In this document: positions 41,903 through 53,617 of the stretch, piece by piece
How positions within the stretch are numbered: position 1 is the stretch's first letter
How the letters are laid out: each line of letters begins with the position of its first letter
Source: Tubulanus polymorphus
Taxonomy: Eukaryota; Nemertea; Palaeonemertea; Tubulaniformes; Tubulanidae
Reading direction: 5' to 3'
Assembly: GCF_964204645.1 (NCBI RefSeq)
Contig: NC_134027.1
Span: 23,920,485 to 23,984,484 of the forward strand
Length of the DNA stretch: 64,000 nucleotides
Translations under genes and position numbers: made by a program
The notes under the pieces: generated by a model
What the model was told of the DNA's origin: nothing
The model's database searches: none
What the model saw: the letters and a program-made list of their open reading frames with translations, nothing else

Positions 41903-42071
41903 AATGTAGTTGATTTGTCGTCGGCCGAGGTAAGATAATTTTTACGTAACGTAAGCTCTTTCAAATTCTTCGAATGAATGTCGAAGGAAAATAGGGCCTA
42001 CGTGAAAATGTGACTTAAATTATGATTTTGAATTTCTCAATCAAAGATTGTATAACGTCTGCTAAGAAGGA

Positions 42072-42247
42072 AGTCGATGATCTGCGGATGATGGGCCGGA
42101 GTATATTTCGTCGTCACGTTCAACAACTTAATTTCATTACCAATTTGATTGATATTTGACGGTGTTGACTGTCTATGATTTATTCCAAATACCCGGCAAA
42201 CAAAATAAAATCCCGGTATAATCAACAGCGACGAATTCTAGTTATTT
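42072..42247 (+). repeat. Direct repeat right of the GPCR relic
   Basis: Partner of 40815-40985; roughly 70% alike by eye. Confidence 0.7.
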
Positions 42248-43919
42248 AATGTCATCATTCTCTTCGATAGTTACCAAAGGAAATAAAGTTGTATTTAATT
42301 CATGCACGGATAGATATGTAAACAGATTTGGATGATGAAATTCTGACATATTGCTCATTATAGCACTCATTCCCTGGCAGTGACGAGAGAACTCGCTATA
42401 GCGGGTGTACAGCATTTGCCAGGCCGAGATATCGCCTCATAAATACATTCCGTCTTTGATTAATCAATTCTAATTTATGATGAAGGTTTTATTACTTAAA
42501 GAATACGAGTTTAACATTACTAGTACAACGTTAAGTCCTAGCTTCCCGAGAGATTTGGCTGCGGATTTTACAACTTTTCAAGAAATTGACACCAAACATT
42601 TACACTCATTTTTTAGTTAAAATCTGTGAAACTGGGAAAATTTCCAGTCAGTTTCCTGACATAGTGTTGAATTAGATTGGTGTAATTTTGATTTAATGTT
42701 TCGCAGAAGATACCCTCGGAGGCCTCAAGTATTTCGACGTTTGCCAAATTCACCAATAGATATAGCGGAATGATGATGAATTTCACAGTTGATTTAGATT
42801 TAGCATGGTCTCTGATCGACGGATAGTCACTTCAGGAATCAGCTAGAGCGCACGACCAAGCGTTCAAAAGTCTTTCGGTGGAAGCACCAAGTTCTAATAA
42901 CGCTACGATATTTAGCCACCCGGTCATTCATGTCAACAGTAGGCGATGAAATTGGAGTTCCTATAGCTTTCGCTATCAGTAATCAATCACTTAATTGTTA
43001 ATATCAGTCAACTAGATTGACTTGCGATTTTCTTGAAACTATGGTAATTCTAATTGGAAAGGCTATAAAGGTCTGATCTATCGTTTGAAATCTTCACCAA
43101 GAACAGCGTCTGATGTACCACAGATGTGTACACTAGGATCAAATATTTCATATTCAAATTCAAATTAACTTTATAGAGGGATGGAGATCACTACAGGACT
43201 GGGAGAATGAAAATCAAGTTTCTGCTTCGTTATAATGGTCACTTTAACTTTTAAAATACCAGGTAACATGCGTGTCGTTCCGCCAGTTTCAAGATGTATT
43301 TTCCATCAACGATTTATTGTTTTACAAGGAGTTTATGAAATAGAATACAAATAAACATATTGTTTGATTTTCGATTTCATTTTTTGAATAGAAACTACAC
43401 GATGGTATACCCTAGATCACTTAGCGCACCTGTAGCTTTGGGGTTTATCGCGTATCTACAATGTGTGCTTTCTCAAAAGCATCACACGGTATCATTGAAG
43501 TTTTTCTTATCTTTGTAAATATATTTCTCCTGTTTGTTTTTTACGTACGTATCCAATAGGGTTTGCTCCGACATCGTCTGGTGTGTAGCAAATAGCACAA
43601 CATTCCACCGATCCATGTATGATGTGCTTAGGTACCTATACAAGTCACGATATTCTAAATGGGGAAATTTGAATGGGGAAAATTGCATACGAATTTAGCC
43701 CTTGGCTTAAAAAATATGAAGTGTAGATTTTATAATGACTTTCACATATGTTTCCCAGATAAGGGGGATATCTCTCAATTTCCCAAATATTTCCAAAGTT
43801 TTTCGATGTGCGCTGGGCTTTAGGGCGTGTGGATAGTCCTACATCTGTTCCAAATTAGTGTATTCATAGGATACATTAAAACCTGAATGATATGCAGGGT
43901 CAATGGCTGGAATTAGCAT
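42248..43919. other. No gene seen
   Basis: Searched for a third exon of copy B (a CC-containing frame with a TATTTCGG-like word) and found none. A retroposon-tail-like TCAAATTCAAATTAAC is at 43157-43173. Words near 43590 (CACAACATTCCACCGATCCA) recur near 48828. Confidence 0.45.
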
Positions 43920-44350
43920 TAAATCCATAAAACTGTGGAACAAGACCCAGAGTCGATCAAATCAAACCCGCGACTGTGAATCTGGATTCGGAGTCTACAC
44001 GCTTGTTCTATATACTGCAGCCCTGTCGAGTCAAGCCTGAAAACAACCGTTAACTAAAACCAGGAAAATTATTACACATATTTTTCAGGATATTTTCCTG
44101 TTATTGAGCTAAATAATAGAGACATCAATATTTTCCATTCTAAAGCACTTCGATTTAGCATCGGTCATATTTACTATGCGATTGAGAACCGAACCTAGCG
44201 TTTCATATGAATAAACAAACCGTTTAATCACGTCCAGATTATTATCGATACAACACATATATACTTGCCCACGCTCTATATCGACTTTTTCTCAGAATAT
44301 ATTGATGTTTTGCGATACTACGAATACTTCTACGAATACTTTTGCGAATG
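43920..44350 (-). repeat. Right arm of large inverted duplication
   Basis: Reverse complement of 37100-37520, including one or two minisatellite units at 43928-43990 in minus orientation. Confidence 0.85.
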
Positions 44351-45334
44351 TAAGCCCGACGAACCATAACAGGGGTTTTGTAGCACTACTTCTTTGTAAT
44401 CAGCCGGTAACAAATCCGACGTTCGATTCGCCCCATCATGTGTGAAAAAAAATTGATTTGTTCACATTTAACTAACTAAACAGAACATTTCATTTGTCGC
44501 GGAGATTATTATTCCATCTCTGTGGTAAAACGAAAAACCACAAAACATACATCTAAAAAGGTCATGGGTCCATTCGTCGATGTATGTACATTGCTGTGTT
44601 AGTGATTATGATTTTTGTGAAATTCATGTTCAACCCACATTTAAACTGCAAGTGTTTGAAGGATATTTATTTGGCGTCTCTATTTGTGGATTTGAATAGC
44701 GTATTGGGTTCGAGTCCAATTGAAATTGAGTTTTGCTACCACGTACAAAAATTAGAAACCGTTTAAGGACTTGAATCTGATACACGTCAATTGAAATCAA
44801 TTTTAATTTGAAAAATGACTGTGGTTATGATCATATCGTGATATGTTGCACCAGTCACCATGTCAGATTCGAATCCCCGACGATAAACAATCTTATTGGG
44901 CAGATCCGTTATCGTTGCTTTTGATTTCTCCAATCAAGCCTGTTGTGAAACGGTGGCACAAAGTTCATTTAGGTAGCGAGCATTCGAACGATAACAGCAT
45001 TGGTAAATACCGGTACCAGCGAGACAACATTTCACATATGAACTTCATTTGAATATATTGTTTTTGCCGTTTTGGTGAAAAATTGCCTTGTTATATATTG
45101 GCCGATACGTGTATATATGTCTAAAATATTCTTGTTAATTCTAGGTTTTTCAAAAGCGTGCAGTTATGTATGCTACGTATAGAAAAGAACGTGAAGACCT
45201 CAGAAGTTCGAACCAGGAACAATGAAGAAAAGGCTTCCACTTGTACAGGCCCTCGATTATCTGCCAAATCTAATTGTGGCGATTATCTGCCAAATCTAAT
45301 TGTGGCAAAATAATGAGTGTGGGGGATGGATTTA
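44351..45334. other. No supported gene
   Basis: A 60-residue ORF at 44584 begins like the family signal peptides (MYIAVLV) but has no family promoter or leader. A B-box-like word (ATTCGAATCC) lies at about 44868. Confidence 0.35.
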
Positions 45335-45506
45335 TACGGAAGCCCCTAGGTGACATACCTACGAGATAATTTTTTCACAATTTCGACTTATTATGTCGAA
45401 TATTGACTATTATGTCGAAATTCGACTTATTAAGTCGATCGAATTTCGACTTAATAGGTAGAAATTGTGTAAAGATTATCTCGTTTGTCACCAAGAGGCT
45501 TCTGTA
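45335..45506. mobile_element. MITE family M3, complete copy (172 bp)
   Basis: The ends are about 50-bp inverted repeats (TACGGAAGCCCCTAGGTGAC against reverse complement TACAGAAGCCTCTTGGTGAC, both then continuing with GAGATAAT). The interior is built of TTCGACTTA/TAAGTCGAA palindromes. A truncated relative is at 30890-30985. Confidence 0.8.
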
Positions 45507-45614
45507 GTATACACATGAATTCTAACTGTGAAATATATCCCTTCAAATCATTGATTAAATTTATCATACATAGATGTTAGACAGGTACAATTGAAACCAC
45601 ACATATCGAAACCA

Positions 45615-45745
45615 CATAATGTTTGAATGTTTCACAGTTGTATGGGTAAAGTTTGACTCCAAACTCAGTTGAATCTAATTGGATCCTGGATCCAGTTCCA
45701 CAGTTGTGGTTGGTTTTAATTTGACTTACGCCCCAGTTCGGAATA
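45615..45745 (+). repeat. 39-bp minisatellite, short block upstream of copy C
   Basis: Three diverged units, including one intact GGATCCAGTTCCACAGTTGT. It ends about 125 bp before the copy C TATA element. Further units lie in intron 1 (46020-46135). Confidence 0.85.
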
Positions 45746-45854
45746 TCAATCTATATAAAAAACACTTTTTTCACTATAATGGAAATTGTTAGCTTTCAGT
45801 ATTTATTCTATCGAACAGAATTCGCTTGATCGAAATCGAATTCAAACACTTCAA

Positions 45855-45931
45855 AAACCACCGCATACGATAAAAACAGCCAGTTTTGACGTGTTTTTGT
45901 CAGTCGACTCAGCATTGGACAGAATTTCATC
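45855..45931 (+). promoter_or_regulatory. Core promoter and 5' leader of copy C
   Basis: GATAAAAAC (ATAAAA from 45870), GACGTGTTTTTG, initiator TCAGTC at 45900-45905 with predicted +1 A45902, and a 30-base leader. The leader has lost the AACGTG word present in B, D and E. Confidence 0.8.
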
Positions 45932-47719
45932 ATGTTTTTCACTGCTGTATTGGTTATTGTGATGTTTGCCGCTGTTTCTGAGGCGTCAACAAGCACCGAC
46001 CCAGGTAAGAGATGATTCATACCTGTCCCAGACTCTGGAGCCGTTTCCAATATTGCGTGGGCTTAATTTGACACTGTATACAGTTCCACAGTAATTGCGT
46101 GGGTTTAATTTGACTCTGGATACAGATCCTCAGTATCCAGTATTGGCACTTTCACGAAAAAAGCATAAAAGCATAAATTTTATTTCAGGTGGTTGTACTG
46201 TTGAGAGATTTCCTGAAGCTAGTTTAAACAACGCCGAAAATCGTTATGAGAAGCAGAAAGGCTGTTCGCTTTGTTACTGTGAAAATCGTGCAGCTGATGT
46301 CAAGTGCATTGGGTAAGTTTCCCCCAAATCGGAGTCGAAAGAAAATCCTACTGCACCCGAGACTCCGTTACGGGTGCAGTAAGTAATCCTACCAGATGGT
46401 GTGACACAAGTTTAGAAATAACCCATTACGATCAACTTTAAACTTCTTACTCGTGAATTTAAAAGCCTTCAGGTGGTGAATTAAAGAATAAATATCTCGA
46501 GATTTGCGGGGATTTTTTCGCGATTTTTCCAAAAAACTAATTTAAGAAAAGCTCCGCCACCTATTAGTGTTTGGACATTTCACCGACTGTAATACAGCTC
46601 TAAAGCATGCCAAGTTCAAGTTCAAGTTCAAGATCAAATTTATTTCACAGAAAGCATGACAGGCTATTCACACAGGTTGAGAGAAAAACAAACAATAAAA
46701 TTTACAATTCTACTCATGATTTTACTGCCATAGTGCAGTTAGAGCAGCCACACCTGCGATAGTTCGCCATCTAGCGGACAATTCGGCCACTAGGTCAGTC
46801 CCGCGCGAGGTGACATTGCCCATATATATCATAAGGTTTTCATCGTCACTCCCCACGTGACCACGCCACTCGAATTAAATTCACGTCTACGTAAAAATAT
46901 CAATATTATTCAAGCCGCGACAAAGATTTACTTCCTCCGCGATTATTTGTATAAATTGATTAATAACTGTAGTGAAAAAATTTGATTCGATTTTGATTGA
47001 AACATAAAAGAAATTCATGCGCAAAGTAACAGCCAGCAAACTTTGCGTTTACTCCAAAAAAATCTAGATCTTGTATCGTATGGACCGGGTTAACTTTTTG
47101 AAAGACAAATTTTTGAATGGGTGCTGATTAAATGTCTAATGTTTGATGTTTGTAGTTCATTTTTGATTAAAAATGCCTCGGGTGAAGTTCTGGTCACATT
47201 TGAAGTGTGGACGACCAGTTTCCGGAAGTGTGTTGATAAAATGTTTAATATTTGGTGTTTTTTTGTGCAATTTCATAAAAAGGCCCCCGGTGAAATTCTG
47301 AACACATGTTAAATGTGGAAGATCAATTTTCGAATGTGTATCTGGTCTTTGTAGATAATCTTTAATAGAATGTCTAAGATGAAGTCCCGAACACACGTGA
47401 AGTGTAGACGCAAGGTTTACGATAACGTGTTCAATGTTCATTTTCAAATACATAATATCCTTTTCACCCTTTTTGCAGTTGCGGCACAATGAGTATGATG
47501 GTGTTACCGTGTCAACTCAAAACCATGTTGGACGACAAGTGTTATTTCGGTGCCCCAACTACTCAATATCCCGGGTGTTGTAACAAGGACAAGGAAATCT
47601 GTGAATCGTCTGGAGACTACACGTCGGTGTTCAACAGTAATGATTTCGCCCGTTTTAACGAAACTAATTTTGCCAATGCCGCCATGTGTGACCCTGCGCT
47701 CGGTCCACTGTTTGGATAA
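45932..47719 (+). CDS. Secreted cysteine-rich (VWC-like) protein, copy C
   Basis: Three exons: 45932-46004, 46189-46312 and 47479-47719; introns GT-AG with phases 1 and 2; predicted precursor 145 residues. Exon 1 is a signal peptide (MFFTAVLVIVMFAAVSEA). Exon 2 gives C, then CSLCYC (C-x2-C-x-C), then C. Exon 3 gives C, PC, DKCYFG, PGCC, EICESSGDY and a tail with a FNETNF N-glycosylation sequon and a last CDP. Twelve cysteines are expected after signal cleavage, an even number that suits six disulphides. The CxxCxC...CC..C order resembles VWC domains; the tail is family specific. Expected to be extracellular; partner and function unknown. The 3' end has AATAAA at 47733. Confidence 0.88.
46350..46380. 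other. Perfect 10-bp-arm hairpin in intron 2 of copy C
   Basis: ACTGCACCCG, 11-base loop, CGGGTGCAGT. Confidence 0.7.
46612..46672 (-). repeat. Retroposon 3' tail (minus)
   Basis: CAAGTTCAAGTTCAAGATCA followed by AATTTATTTCAC: reverse-complemented, a TTTGAA/CTTGAA-repeat tail of a LINE/SINE. Confidence 0.5.
47085..47445 (+). repeat. About 108-bp tandem family in intron 2 of copy C
   Basis: Three units; same words as 35440-35890 (TGATAAAATGTTTAAT, CGGTGAA(G/A)TTCTG, AACACATGTTAAATGTGGA). Confidence 0.75.
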
Positions 47720-47732
47720 CGTGCGGTAACCA

Positions 47733-47738
47733 AATAAA
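47733..47738 (+). terminator. Polyadenylation signal of copy C
   Basis: AATAAA 14 bases after the stop codon. The following GTA(T)ACAGTAATGATTT is also present after the stop of copy E, so the 3' UTRs are homologous. Confidence 0.75.
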
Positions 47739-47905
47739 AGTCATCCGTATACAGTAATGATTTCATCGTTTTATCAAATAATTAAACACTAATTTAACAA
47801 CGTTTTCCATAAATGATTTATCATGCAAAATGATGTGACGAAATTGAATAAATATAAATGGTGACGATAACATGGTATTTAGTTTTCATTTAATGCCCTT
47901 GACTA

Positions 47906-48223
47906 ATGAAACACTGCGGAGTTGTTCTGTTTGTAGTAGTTGTTGTTGTTCTGTGTGAGATCGCTAACGGCATGCGTTTCACTTCATTAAAAAGAAAAAA
48001 CGTGTTTTTCTCAAAACTAGCAAACATGGGCTTATCAGGAAAAACAATACATATCGGAAACGTTTTTCACGAGGGAAACAATTTTTTTCCTTTCTCCTTG
48101 CCGAGTGTGCGTTTGGCTTACCTCCGTGGTCTTTACCTTATCACTTGGCAAAGATATATGATATATTACGTATTATGTACACATCTAAAAAGATCAGCAA
48201 GGAGACCCCTTAACCGAGTTTAG
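47906..48223 (+). CDS. Possible small secreted protein, unassigned
   Basis: A 105-residue ORF starting with a strong signal-peptide-like segment (MKHCGVVLFVVVVVVLCEIA, then NG) and continuing basic and hydrophobic without cysteine framework. TATAAAT at 47853 is about 53 bases upstream of the ATG. No homology recognised, no clear splice donor. It may be a chance ORF next to copy C. Confidence 0.25.
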   Translation: MKHCGVVLFVVVVVVLCEIANGMRFTSLKRKNVFFSKLANMGLSGKTIHIGNVFHEGNNFFPFSLPSVRLAYLRGLYLITWQRYMIYYVLCTHLKRSARRPLNRV

Positions 48224-49659
48224 TAAACCCTTTTTTCTCCAGATCGATCTCCCCTCCCCTTTATGTACCTGTGAGTGGTGAAACAGAAACTCTACACAGA
48301 TTTAGTTCGAGGGACGAAAATATTTCAACTAAGAAAACAAAAATCAACTGATTTTCTGTATTTCTCGATGTTTCCAAATCCAAACGTGGAGAACGCTGGT
48401 CATTCTTTTCGATGTCGATATGAATGTGGTGAATTTATTTCTTGTCATAATCTATGTGTCTCAAGTCTATATATATATATATTATTCTTTTATCATTACG
48501 ACTAGCGGGCTGACTGGACCAATCGACTCAGAGGTTTTGTTGTAGTATGTCTCCGCCAGTGTTGGTTTAGTTGTTTTGTATTTTTGTATTCCTTCTTGAT
48601 CTTGACTGTACCATTTCACTGGTTGCGTTCTTTGGTGTAACTTTCTCTTAGAAATGATAACTACAACTGTTTCTTTCTATAGATCCAGCCTATTAATTTA
48701 TTAATTTCTCCCATTCTCTCCCTCCCAAAGCTAACCCCCTTCCTTTTGTTTTTACCTTTCAAGTGACGCGTGCAGGTTCTGCACTCCATATGGCCCGGCG
48801 TTCACATATCGTAACGTTGTTTAACGTCACAACATTCCACTGACCCATGTATGGAGCGCTTACACCCGTCACAATTATCTTGATATAAGTTTTGCACCAG
48901 CTAGACCTCATTTAGGTCATTTAGAGCGCCACATTTAGGTCTCCGTGCGTAAATATGTACGTCACAATCAGACAAGTTTGTTGGCTTAACTCCGACTTTT
49001 ATTTTCATGTGTGACACAACATCCACGTAGGTAGCCCGACATCAACTACGGCCATGAACCCGAGCTTTTGTTGATATTTCCGTACTGATAATAAACTGAT
49101 GCCCATTAGTTCAACACCTAAATTTAAATATCAACGCTCATCCAAATTTTGCTCAGGTCCAGACTGGCGTTGATGCATTTTCTACAGAAGGCTTACTAAA
49201 TTTGATGGAGAACTTATGAACGAAGAAATGAACTATAAACAAAAGTTGTGCATCGTTTACAATGCGTTGTTTATAGTTCTTTGTTCGTTATATAAGGGAT
49301 TTCATCAACTCTTTATGTGAAATTAAACGATGCAAAGGAATCAATTTAAAAAAAACGAATGAAAACTCAATCACTTTTCATATGCAATTTCATATTTCGG
49401 TTTTTGCATCAATGCTGATAAACATTGATAAAATAACCAAGGGGTCTTACGAGACTTTTGGTATACCTCAAAATTCAAGTTTTTGCTTTTAATACTTTTT
49501 TTCAAAAGAGCACAATTTTGTCAAGAGAATCTAAAAAAGGCTATTCCAGTAAAACGAATGTACCAAAAGGTCGATGCCTTTTTCTTACTAATTACCCGAA
49601 AATATCTGGTTAGATCCTCAGATCTTGCCACGGCCCGGATCGAATGGAAATACGATGAA
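48224..49659. other. No gene seen
   Basis: Gap between the tail-to-tail copies C and D. Only scattered simple sequence (TA run near 48470). Confidence 0.4.
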
Positions 49660-51133
49660 TTATTTTGGGCAATCGGTTGCTGCTTTTACTTTTGCGTTAT
49701 GTGTTTGGTTGAACTCGGCGAAGTCATCACTCTTAAACACAGCTGTGTATTTACCAGACGATTTGCAGATTTGATTGTTCTTCGAGCAACACCCGGGCCA
49801 TTCAGAAGTTACTTTACCGAAATAAAACTTGCCGTCCAACATAGATTTGTACATACACACAGGTAACGCGTACTTTTCAACGCCGCACCTAATGTAGACA
49901 AAAATACGTGAAATTTAGACGCTTCAACCCAATAAAGCTGCCTTTGCGATCCCCTGACTACCTCATAACGTTACTATTGATTGGATCTTCTGTGCGTATC
50001 GTGGCGGAGCGAAGATCCAATTTGATGACGTCATTGGAGTTACGAATTCAATTTTGATGATTCCATACAGGATTTTGAAGGCTGGGTACATCTTTAAACA
50101 ATTTCGTAGAAAGACAGCTGGTCTTAACATGTGAATGGCTGGCCCGAGAATGACAGACCTCGTCTCGATAAGTGGGCCAACAGTATGAACCAGAAGAAAT
50201 TATCATCATAGTAGAGAACAAATCAATCTGCTTGTTCCATAGGTTTGCAGCAACTCGGCCGATAAGAATATTCGACAAATATCTGGCATTTTTTACCGAT
50301 ATATGTACGGCCAATTAATATTCATAATATTAATTGTCATATTCCTGTCTTTTACTTACTCTTTGTTTTAAGTTGAACTCCCTCTGAAATAATGATTTTC
50401 GTTAAAGGTCTAGAAGAGGACATACGACTCACAGATGACGTCAGCGCTACGATCTTTACACCGACACATTTCACAGTCCTTTTTCTCCTCGTAACGTTTT
50501 TTATCTTTATTGAAACTACATTCGGGGAACGTTTCCTCCGTACAGCCACCTGAAGGGAAAATACCAACGTAACCACGCGGGCCAACCACGCGGACCTCCC
50601 CAACGTTAAAAGGATTATTCTATGGCGTTTCATTTTTAGAAAAGGACTATAGTTTAGGGTTTACACAATGAAACTGCTCAAAGAGAAGTCGTCAATCGAA
50701 AGAAATATAATTTTTCAATCAATCCTCCAATGGGAAATTTGACTCAAAAATAATTCTGCATTGTGAATCTAATTTGGACTTAGGGTGGTTCGTATTTTTG
50801 AATTTTGAAAAAGGAGGTTTTTGAGATTAATGACCATTAGCCAACGTGCCTAACCATCTGTTCTAATAAACAACAAACAGGTTCAAATGAAAACGCTTAT
50901 GAGTTCAGAAAAGTATGTCCGAGATTGACGAACCCACGTTCGCCAATGACTCATTTGATCAAAACATACGCATTACAGAGTGGTGCTTCACTGTTCACAA
51001 TATTTCAGAAAACATATAATAATAGCCTACAGTTGCAAATAAGAAACGTTCGATTCAGCTTACCTCTTTCCCGACTGATAGCGCCATCGGTCACAACGGC
51101 AAATACCACACATACCAATAGAGTGAAATACAT
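49660..51133 (-). CDS. Secreted cysteine-rich (VWC-like) protein, copy D
   Basis: Three exons on minus: 51133-51064, 50549-50426 and 49888-49660; GT-AG introns in phases 1 and 2; predicted precursor 140 residues. Exon 1 is a signal peptide (MYFTLLVCVVFAVVTDGA). Exon 2 has C-T-E-E..FPEC, then CEMCRC and a last C, so one cysteine more than C, E and F. Exon 3 has CGV, PVCMYKSML, then GKFYFG where the other copies have a Cys (K/E-C-YFG), then PGCC, QIC, FNQTHN and DCP. Loss of one cysteine and gain of another keeps twelve. It lies opposite in strand to its neighbours, tail-to-tail with C and head-to-head with the GPCR. Confidence 0.87.
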
Positions 51134-51205
51134 AATGAAATTCTGTCCACACGTTTGAGTTGACTGACAAAAACACGTGTAAACTGGCTGCTTTTATCGA
51201 ATACA
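51134..51205 (-). promoter_or_regulatory. Core promoter and 5' leader of copy D
   Basis: On minus: GATAAAAG (51198-51191), E-box CACGTG (51174-51179), initiator TCAGTC (51167-51162) with predicted +1 at 51165, and leader AAACGTGTGGACAGAATTTC to the ATG. Confidence 0.8.
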
Positions 51206-52627
51206 GCCGTTTTTTTATTTCAAAAAAGCGTTCGATAAATATATTTTTTCTATAAGTCCAATTCTATTCGATGAAATAGATTTTTGTTTTGTGATTAATT
51301 GGTGAATACAAATTCAGACTGTAAAAAATCAATACGAACGTACTTTTTCTCGAGAAAATCTTTTCAAGTTGAAAAGACTATTACGTTAATGTACTCAACC
51401 CAGTTCTAAAGATGCGAATGTGGTTTGCGACATTAAATGTTAACCAGTTCATTAAACGATCGGGTTCAGTTTTAATTCAGAACTGACAGAACTGGATCCT
51501 GAATTGCATTCGAAAACGAATCTGATAAGCGACCTACCGGTGGAGAATCAGTCAGATTTGCCTAGAAATTTCAATTAGGCTTAACTGAACTGGTTTAAGA
51601 ACGAAGTAGCACCGGATCAATTTTTAAATTAAACTGCCAGCTGGAGAACTGGTTTGGCCATATCTAATTAAGCAAAGAACTGTCGAACTGGGTCTGCGAC
51701 TAAATAATTAACAGTCGACAACCTTTGCTCAATTAACAAGACGGAGAGCTTGGCGCGACGCGTTCCATTTCACGTCTCCTGAACTGGAAACAATCGAATC
51801 CAATACGCCAAAGGGACAATACGTAATTTTTCGACTGGGCAGAACCTAGACTTATTCAAAACACACCTTAACGTGTTGTTAAACTGGAAACAAATATAAC
51901 GATCTGTAAGCACCGGTCTGCTTAGGGCCATTGAAATGAATGTCTCATAGGCACAGGTGGAAGGTAGAGGACCCCATGTCTATCTACTTTGAGAAATTAC
52001 CAAAGGGATAAATAAAGATAACCCTTATTATCTCTGTTCATCTTGGGGACACTTTGAGGAGTAATAAAACGATGATGTTGCTCGCCCAACTATTTCGTAA
52101 AGCATATTGAATATGTGCTATGTAGATTGAGGCTTTAAGGTCCGCACGAATGAAAGATACAGTACCTGGATTCTCATTCTTTTTTATGCCAATAAACGGT
52201 GATAATACAAGAGAATATGTGCAATAGATGCTGTGAATACTAAGAATTATTTTACTATTGTACTGTTAAGTTTCCTATTTCGAATATTTCTGTCTATTGT
52301 CATCATGTAGAGAAATAATGAATAAAGTTTGATCGCGTGTCCAAAATACAATGGCGACGCCAGACGATTTTTCGGATCGATGCAAACGGACGAGCATGAG
52401 GGCGATTCTATTGTTTGATATCTAATGCGCCCAGTCAGCTTTGAAGATACGGGGAGCTGCGCGCACCACGAATCATAATAATAAATCTACCCGAGGAGGT
52501 CTTTGTCAGTGTTTGTGCTGCTATTTCGATGTAATTCGGAAGCTTAATGTATGCATCTCACGTAGAAGACATTCCTTTCGGAACACCCGGTGCCTTCACT
52601 GTTGATCTGTTGATATATCGGTAGTGC
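51206..52627. other. Intergenic; decayed minisatellite
   Basis: 51395-51720 holds scattered AACTGGATCCTGAATT, GAACTGGTTT and GAACTGGGTCTG words that look like a decayed relative of the 39-bp block, upstream of copy D on its own strand. AATAAAGTTTGATC at 52321 resembles a retroposon end. No gene seen. Confidence 0.4.
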
Positions 52628-53617
52628 ATGCTTAGCAGTGTAGATATATTGCTACACGTTAGTCCGATCATGAACGACACTTCTACCGATGAAGTTCCAA
52701 AACGACAAATGGGCGTACTTGTCTACACATCACTTATGTCCTTCCACCAGAAACCACGTATTTTCCTACTGATATCACTGGTCACATCGCCGATTATACT
52801 CGCTTTAGGTATTTTCGGAAACTCGGCTACGTTTTGCATCATGACGAGCAAACGATTTCGAATTCTTTCGTACGCCAACTATCTTGTCGTGTTGTCCGTT
52901 TGTGATTTGATGTCCTGCAATTATACCACCTTAATGCCAATGTTGCAGTACTTGCTGCAGACAAGAGCCGGCGGTCCGATATACATAATGACCTCGCGTA
53001 TCGGCTGTCAAACCTACCAATATCTAAACCTGATATTGATATGTACGGGCTCATGGATGATAGTGGTTATTTCTCTGGAACGCCTGGCAGTCGTGATGTA
53101 CCCGTTCACGGCTCGTTCTATTTGTACACCCAGATTCGCACGATCGGTGATAATGGGGATCATAATCGTCAATGCCGCGGCCGAGTTCAAATTCAGTATC
53201 TTCAACGTCAATTATACCGAAAACGTGATCAGTTGTTATTTGTACTTAGCCGACTTTTACCAGACGTCGAGATTTCGCGTAATGTACGTATTCGTCGCGC
53301 CCTTGTGTGTGATCGCACTGTCCAACTTCATGATTATCGTTTTGTTGCTTTGCAGACGAAATACCGTGGCTTCTTCCGATGATAAATCGGGCAAAGCTAA
53401 ACGCACAACTGTGATGCTGGTAACGGTTTCGCTGACGTTCGCGATATTGACGTTGCCGATGTCCATAATGGCCATGTTTCCAATGAACCTTTACGTTATT
53501 CTAGCTATATCGGATATTCATTCGATTAATTACGTGATCAATTTCTACATGTACCTGCTATTGGGTAAAGAAATTCGCGTGTTTTTTCTGCAGAAGGTCA
53601 AGTCATGTTGTTCTTAG
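52628..53617 (+). CDS. Class A (rhodopsin-like) GPCR, intronless
   Basis: 329 residues with seven hydrophobic segments. TM1 has GN at 64-65, TM2 has VLSVCDL (Asp93), and TM3 begins with Cys127 and ends ISLERLAVVMYPF (ERL at 151-153 in place of DRY). Cys203 could pair with Cys127. TM6 has FAILTLPMS (Pro277), and TM7 has INYVINFYMYLLLGKEIR, where NFYMY replaces NPxxY. The C-tail is short, with CC as possible palmitoylation site. Sequons near the start (NDT at 16) suit an extracellular N-terminus. M1 is taken; M15 is a possible alternative start. Most like FMRFamide/neuropeptide-type or orphan invertebrate receptors; the ligand is unknown. Expected in the plasma membrane. Confidence 0.88.
   Translation: MLSSVDILLHVSPIMNDTSTDEVPKRQMGVLVYTSLMSFHQKPRIFLLISLVTSPIILALGIFGNSATFCIMTSKRFRILSYANYLVVLSVCDLMSCNYTTLMPMLQYLLQTRAGGPIYIMTSRIGCQTYQYLNLILICTGSWMIVVISLERLAVVMYPFTARSICTPRFARSVIMGIIIVNAAAEFKFSIFNVNYTENVISCYLYLADFYQTSRFRVMYVFVAPLCVIALSNFMIIVLLLCRRNTVASSDDKSGKAKRTTVMLVTVSLTFAILTLPMSIMAMFPMNLYVILAISDIHSINYVINFYMYLLLGKEIRVFFLQKVKSCCS

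Noticed and set aside
44584-44766. ORF starting MYIAVLV as another family exon 1
   Set aside because: The leader and TATA/initiator block that all true copies share are absent, and the sequence after the hydrophobic part does not fit.
52628-52669. Use of M15 as the only GPCR start
   Set aside because: Both starts are possible; nothing in the sequence decides, so the longer form is reported.
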